Positions 60,159-64,000 of a DNA stretch of 64,000 nucleotides are shown one piece after another. Position 1 is the stretch's first letter; every line of letters starts with the position of its first letter. The DNA comes from Archangiaceae bacterium (GTDB lineage Bacteria; Myxococcota; Myxococcia; Myxococcales; Myxococcaceae). The position numbers and the translations under genes are program-made. The DNA is taken from positions 124,001-188,000 of the forward strand of contig JADJNS010000021.1 of NCBI GenBank assembly GCA_016714225.1. Reading direction: 5' to 3'. The notes under the pieces are model-generated. The model did no database searches and was not told the origin of the DNA. It was given only the letters and a program-made list of their open reading frames with translations.

Positions 60159-62423
60159 ATGCTGAGCCTCTCGCTGCTGCTCGCGGTCACCGCGTCCGCC
60201 GAAGCGAAGCCGGTCGTCTCGGTGCTGTACTTCGAGAATCAGAGCGGCAACGCCGAGCTCGATGTGCTCCGCAAGGGCTTCGCCGACATGGTCATCACCG
60301 ACCTGGTGGCGTGGGACGGGGTGACGGTGGTCGAGCGCGCGCGGCTACAGAGCGTGCTCACCGAGCTCGAGCTCCAGCAGTCGAAGGGCTTCGACGCGCG
60401 CACCGCAGCCCGGGTCGGCAAGCTGGTGGGCGCGCAGTACGCCATCACCGGCACGCTGCTGGTGGCCCAGGGGCGCTTGCGCGTCGACGCCACCGTCACC
60501 AGCGTCGAGCAGGGCACCGTGGTGGCGTCGGCGAGCGCCACCGACGCGCAGGACAAGGTGTTCGACGTCGAGCAGCAGCTGGTCGACGCCTTGAGCCGGG
60601 CCATCGACTGGAAGCTGAAGAACCGCGACGCGCGCAAGAAGGCCAGGGTGCCCGACTTCGCCGCGCTGGTGGCGTACTCGAAGGCCATCGACCTCTCCGA
60701 CCAGGGCAGGGTCGACGAGGCGCAGAAGGCGATGGCCGCGCTGGTCTCGAAGTCGCCCACCTTCTCGATGGCGCGCGAGAAGAAGCTCGAGCTGCTCGAG
60801 CAGCTCAAAGAGTACGAGGCGAAGAAGAGAGACCTGGTGAGCGGCTCGACCCTCGAGCTGGGCAAGCGCGCCGACGACGAGCTGAAGCAGGGCCCGGTGC
60901 GACGCGACACCATGCTGTGGCGCGCGGTGAAGGGGCGCTTCCTGGCGCGGGTGCTGAAGCAGTCGCTGTCTTCGCGCGACGAGTCGCTTCGGGTGGTGAA
61001 GCGCGGGCAAGAGCAGCGCGCCCTCGAGGTGATGAAGGGCTGGGTCGAGAACCAGCGCCGCTTCATCGACGAGGCGCTTCAGCTCGCGCAGAGCGACCCC
61101 AACACGCGCTACGACCTCGACCGCGCGCCCGTCTGGGAGCAGCTGCGCGACTCGATGCTGTTCGACTCGGACACCTTCGACTTCGCCCCCGAGGTGCTCA
61201 CCGTGGCGCTCGACCGCTTCGTCGTCGAGGGGCGCATCGACGATGGAAAGACGTACGTGATGGCGCCACCGGTGTCCGAGCTGGTGCCGGCCCAGCTCGA
61301 CGCGGTGCTGGCGGCCCAGGCCGACGCGGTGGCGCGGGCGCAGGCTGCGTACCCGCGGGCCGCCGACAAGTCGCGCGCCGCGTGGGCGCTGGGCCGGGCG
61401 ATGATGAAGCGGGCCGAGACGCTCGAGTACCTGCGCCGCGACGATGACGCCGCCGCCGCGTACCAGCAGGTGCTCGACACCCTGCCCACCTCGGACGAGG
61501 CCAGGCGCGCCGAGCAGCAGCTTCAGGAGATCATCGGCACCCGTCGCGAGTACAGCCGCGGCGAGCGCGAGAAGTTCGCCAGGGCGGTGCGCGACTGCGA
61601 CGACTGGTACGTGAACACCGAGGCCGGCTGGCGGCTGCGGCGCAAGGGGCTGGCCGGGCTCGACGAGCTCTCTGCCGAGATGGAAAAGGCGTGCTTCGGC
61701 TTCCCCGGCGCGGCGAACGACTGGGGCCGTTTCTACCTCGGCCTCGCCCACGCCGCCGCGCGCCACGACGACTGCGCGCTGGCGAAGAAGCTCTATCTGA
61801 AGGCGTTCACCTTCGGCGGCGAAGGGCCCCGCAGCTTCGTGCCGTACTTCAAGAACGAGCCGTGGTGCGAGTACGGGCTGACCGAGTCGACCTTTCCCTC
61901 GAAGGTGCGGGTGAGCCGGGCGAGCCAGGGCACCCGCGGCAACCCGCTGGTCGAAGCGGTGAACCCGGGGCTGGAAGACGTCATCGCCGAAGAACTCGGC
62001 GCGCGCGGCGTCGCCGTCGAATGGGGCGGCAACTCCAACGGCGGGGTGCGCGGCATGTCGGTGGCGCTCGACACCCGAGACGAGAAAGGCGAGGTGACGC
62101 TCACCGGCAAGCTGGCGCGCGAAGACGACGAGGGTCACGACGTGCCGGTGTCGGCGGTGCTCGAGGGCAGCATCGACTTCGATGCGTTTTTCGCTCCGGT
62201 GCTGAGAGCGCTGCGCGGCAGGTCAGAGAGCGGCCCGCGCAAGCCGACCTCGAAGATGCCGGTCGAGCAGGTGGTCGCCTACGGCAAGGCGATGGGGCTG
62301 TTCGAGCAGCGCAAGTGGCAAGAGGCGCGCGACGCGTTCGAGGCGCTGGCGAAGAAGTACCCCGGCTTCAGGCTCGCGGCGGTGCGGGCGCGCCTGGCCG
62401 CGGCGAAGCTGAAGCGCGACTGA
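60159..62423 (+). CDS. CsgG/TolB-N-like protein with TPR-type repeats
   Basis: A 754-residue secreted protein: signal MLSLSLLLAVTASAEA, then a CsgG/TolB-N-like domain (about 18-145; VVSVLYFENQSGNAELDVLR, VVERARLQSVLTELELQQSK, and LVGAQYAITGTLLVAQGRLR). A long helical region follows with coiled-coil and TPR-like segments (KKLELLEQLKEYEAKKRDLV, LEYLRRDDDAAAAYQQVLDT), then another TPR-like pair at the C-terminus (VVAYGKAMGLFEQRKWQEAR). It probably acts as a periplasmic scaffold. It shares its N-terminal fold with the smaller gene at 52474 and, like it, neighbours a PEGA kinase, on which it converges with 15 bp between stops. Confidence 0.8.
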   Translation: MLSLSLLLAVTASAEAKPVVSVLYFENQSGNAELDVLRKGFADMVITDLVAWDGVTVVERARLQSVLTELELQQSKGFDARTAARVGKLVGAQYAITGTLLVAQGRLRVDATVTSVEQGTVVASASATDAQDKVFDVEQQLVDALSRAIDWKLKNRDARKKARVPDFAALVAYSKAIDLSDQGRVDEAQKAMAALVSKSPTFSMAREKKLELLEQLKEYEAKKRDLVSGSTLELGKRADDELKQGPVRRDTMLWRAVKGRFLARVLKQSLSSRDESLRVVKRGQEQRALEVMKGWVENQRRFIDEALQLAQSDPNTRYDLDRAPVWEQLRDSMLFDSDTFDFAPEVLTVALDRFVVEGRIDDGKTYVMAPPVSELVPAQLDAVLAAQADAVARAQAAYPRAADKSRAAWALGRAMMKRAETLEYLRRDDDAAAAYQQVLDTLPTSDEARRAEQQLQEIIGTRREYSRGEREKFARAVRDCDDWYVNTEAGWRLRRKGLAGLDELSAEMEKACFGFPGAANDWGRFYLGLAHAAARHDDCALAKKLYLKAFTFGGEGPRSFVPYFKNEPWCEYGLTESTFPSKVRVSRASQGTRGNPLVEAVNPGLEDVIAEELGARGVAVEWGGNSNGGVRGMSVALDTRDEKGEVTLTGKLAREDDEGHDVPVSAVLEGSIDFDAFFAPVLRALRGRSESGPRKPTSKMPVEQVVAYGKAMGLFEQRKWQEARDAFEALAKKYPGFRLAAVRARLAAAKLKRD

Positions 62424-62438
62424 GACCGAGACCTCGCC

Positions 62439-64000
62439 CTACTGCATCTTCTCGAAGTGCGACGTCTCGGTGCCTTCACGCACCGTCAGCTTGATGCTGC
62501 GCCTGATGTTCACCGCCGGGTTCTCGAGCTCGAGCGGGTACTCGCCCGCAGGCAGCGAAATCTTCAGCGGCGTCACGCCCAGCTCCTTGCCGCGCAGGCT
62601 CACCTTCGCCCAGGGGTAGGCGTTGATCATCAAGGTGCCGGTCGGGCGCACGGCGACCGCGGCGACCGCCCCGTCTTTCTTCTTCTTCACCACGGCCTTT
62701 GGGGCGCCACCCTTGGGCGCAGAGGTCTCTTCGCCCTCTCCGTCCACCTCGGGCGCCGCCGCTTCGCCCGGCGCGTCGTCGACCACCGCCGCCGCCTGAG
62801 GCTCGGGCTGCACCTCGAGCACCCGCGGCAGCGCCTCGATGCTGCTCTCGACCCGGGGCCGGGTGAACTTGAACGCCAGCGCGATGCCGAGCGAGAGCAG
62901 TGCCAGGCCAGCCACCGAGACCGCCAGCAGCGGCATCGGCAGGCGGCGCACCACCGGGTTCGGCGAGGTGAGCGGCTCGTCGGGCGCGGCCTCGACCGGC
63001 GCGACCACCCTGGCCGCCGCGCGCCCGCCGCTGGGGGTCGCCACCGGCAAGCGCCCGCTGGGCCGCTTGCGCCCACCGGAAGAGCGCTCGGCCACCCGCT
63101 CGCCTTCGGCCGCCGAGAAGTCCGACGTGGCCAGCTTCTCGTCTCGCACCGGCGCCGGCGTGGCGCGCGACGAGCTCTGCTCGCGCGTCTGCTCGATGGC
63201 GTCTTCCAGCTTGGGCGGGAACAGCTTCTTCACCAGGTCGCCCAGCTCGCGCGGCGAGGGGAAGATGCCGGTCTTCGCCGCGAAGCGCTCGAGGTCTTCG
63301 AGCATGTCGCCGGCGGTCTGGTACCGCTCGTCGGGCTTGAGCGCCATCGCCTTCAAGATGATGCGCTCGAGCTCGGGGTCGAGCTCTTTCTTCACCTGCC
63401 GCGGCGGGAGGAAGTTGCCCTCCATCGTCGCGTTCATCTGCACCAGCAGATCGCCGCCGTGCGAGAGGTGCTCGAAGGGCTTCAGCCCCGTCGCCATCAG
63501 GTAGAGCACCGCGCCGGCGCCGTAGATGTCGGCGCGATGGTCGACGTTGCTGGTGCGGCACTGCTCGGGCGCCATGTAGCCGCCCTTGCCCTTCACCCGG
63601 CCGACCTCGGTGCGGTGCAGCTGGGTGGCCGCCCGCGCGATGCCGAAGTCGAGCAGCTTCACCGCGCCCTGCTGGGTCACCATCACGTTCGATGGGGTGA
63701 TGTCGCGGTGCACCAGGTGCATCGGCTGACCGGTCTCGTCGATCAACGAGTGCGCGTACTCGAGCGCCTCGAGCAGCTGCATCGCCACCCGCAGCACGCA
63801 GCCCATCGGCAACAGCAGGTGCTGCTCGCGGCACCGCTTGAGCACCGCGTACAGCGACTCGCCCGGCACGAACTCCATCGCCAGGTAGTGCCGCCCGTTC
63901 TCTTCACCCAGCTCGAAGGTCTGCGCGATGTTGGGGTGCGAGAGCTTCGCCGCCAGCCGCCCCTCGTCGAGAAACATCTCTACGAACTGCTCGCTCTCGG
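62439..64000 (-). CDS. Ser/Thr protein kinase with PEGA domain, N-terminus beyond the window
   Basis: The frame is open to the right edge and encodes a Hanks-type kinase lacking its Gly loop and ATP-binding Lys, which lie outside the window. Visible parts: HPNIAQTFELGEENGRHYLA, a catalytic loop HRDITPSNVMVTQ (Thr where most kinases have the Lys of HRDLKxxN), DFGIARAATQLHRT, GYMAPEQC and DIYGAGAVLYLMATG. A Ser/Ala-rich linker and one transmembrane helix (LAVSVAGLALLSLGIALAFK) follow. An acidic stretch and a C-terminal PEGA domain (TGTLMINAYPWAKVSLRGKE, LGVTPLKISLPAGEYPLELE) end the protein. The missing Lys suggests altered activity. Confidence 0.92.
   Translation of the reverse strand, partial: ESEQFVEMFLDEGRLAAKLSHPNIAQTFELGEENGRHYLAMEFVPGESLYAVLKRCREQHLLLPMGCVLRVAMQLLEALEYAHSLIDETGQPMHLVHRDITPSNVMVTQQGAVKLLDFGIARAATQLHRTEVGRVKGKGGYMAPEQCRTSNVDHRADIYGAGAVLYLMATGLKPFEHLSHGGDLLVQMNATMEGNFLPPRQVKKELDPELERIILKAMALKPDERYQTAGDMLEDLERFAAKTGIFPSPRELGDLVKKLFPPKLEDAIEQTREQSSSRATPAPVRDEKLATSDFSAAEGERVAERSSGGRKRPSGRLPVATPSGGRAAARVVAPVEAAPDEPLTSPNPVVRRLPMPLLAVSVAGLALLSLGIALAFKFTRPRVESSIEALPRVLEVQPEPQAAAVVDDAPGEAAAPEVDGEGEETSAPKGGAPKAVVKKKKDGAVAAVAVRPTGTLMINAYPWAKVSLRGKELGVTPLKISLPAGEYPLELENPAVNIRRSIKLTVREGTETSHFEKMQ

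Overview
The window is very GC-rich (strong G/C preference at third codon positions throughout), with gene content and protein styles typical of a gliding Myxococcota (myxobacterium-like) chromosome. Evidence: many lipoproteins with Cys-rich or propeller-like bodies, Hanks-type kinases with C-terminal PEGA domains, a sigma-54 activator, a CglB-type vWA lipoprotein of focal-adhesion gliding motility, a zinc-ribbon/GYF-like/TPR membrane protein, and many GTG/TTG starts with 4-bp stop/start overlaps. I see no tRNA or rRNA gene, CRISPR array, prophage or transposase. It reads as core chromosome with lineage-specific envelope genes.

Layout. 1-8.7 kb: a truncated membrane protein, a HAD hydrolase, an SPFH/band-7 protein divergent from a sigma-54 activator, then secreted or lipoproteins. 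8.8-15.6 kb: a catabolic block (SDR, RidA, enoyl-CoA hydratase, acyl-CoA dehydrogenase, benzoate-CoA-ligase-type AMP-forming ligase, creatininase-family hydrolase) that looks like a CoA-dependent aromatic or aminobenzoate degradation set; a glycosyltransferase gene lies inside it on the other strand. 15.6-24.4 kb: envelope proteins, a DUF4139 protein, the CglB-like protein and a LysR regulator. 24.4-32.3 kb: housekeeping genes: lolA-like, trmH-like, obgE, rpmA, rplU, and gatC-gatA-(histidine kinase)-gatB. 32.4-37.5 kb: zinc-ribbon/TPR protein and ftsK. 37.7-49.8 kb: metzincin protease, catalase-fold lipoprotein, LysR, FHA plus metallo-beta-lactamase-fold pair, GMC oxidoreductase, ECF sigma factor with SnoaL domain, RlmL-like methyltransferase. 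49.8-64 kb: two loci that each pair a PEGA-type Ser/Thr kinase with a TolB/CsgG-N-like protein, flanking plsY, DUF2752, DUF4920, a PD-(D/E)XK-fold protein and clpS-clpA.

Non-coding structure is the most unusual part. Two 36-bp perfect inverted repeats, each arm built from five GTTCAC hexamers, lie between convergent genes (about 28.2 and 54.9 kb) and look like bidirectional terminators made from a tandem repeat. A dispersed intergenic element of about 170-190 bp occurs three times (18.3, 37.4, 41.1 kb) with a partial fourth copy (48.3 kb), and it supplies stop codons to neighbouring genes. A separate 181-bp element bounded by an 18-bp perfect inverted repeat lies at 20.48-20.66 kb.

Three genes (glycosyltransferase, CoA ligase, ftsK) carry apparent single-base frameshifts. 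Because ftsK is normally essential, sequence or assembly error is the simplest explanation, at least there. All family assignments are from reading the translated sequence; no database search was possible.
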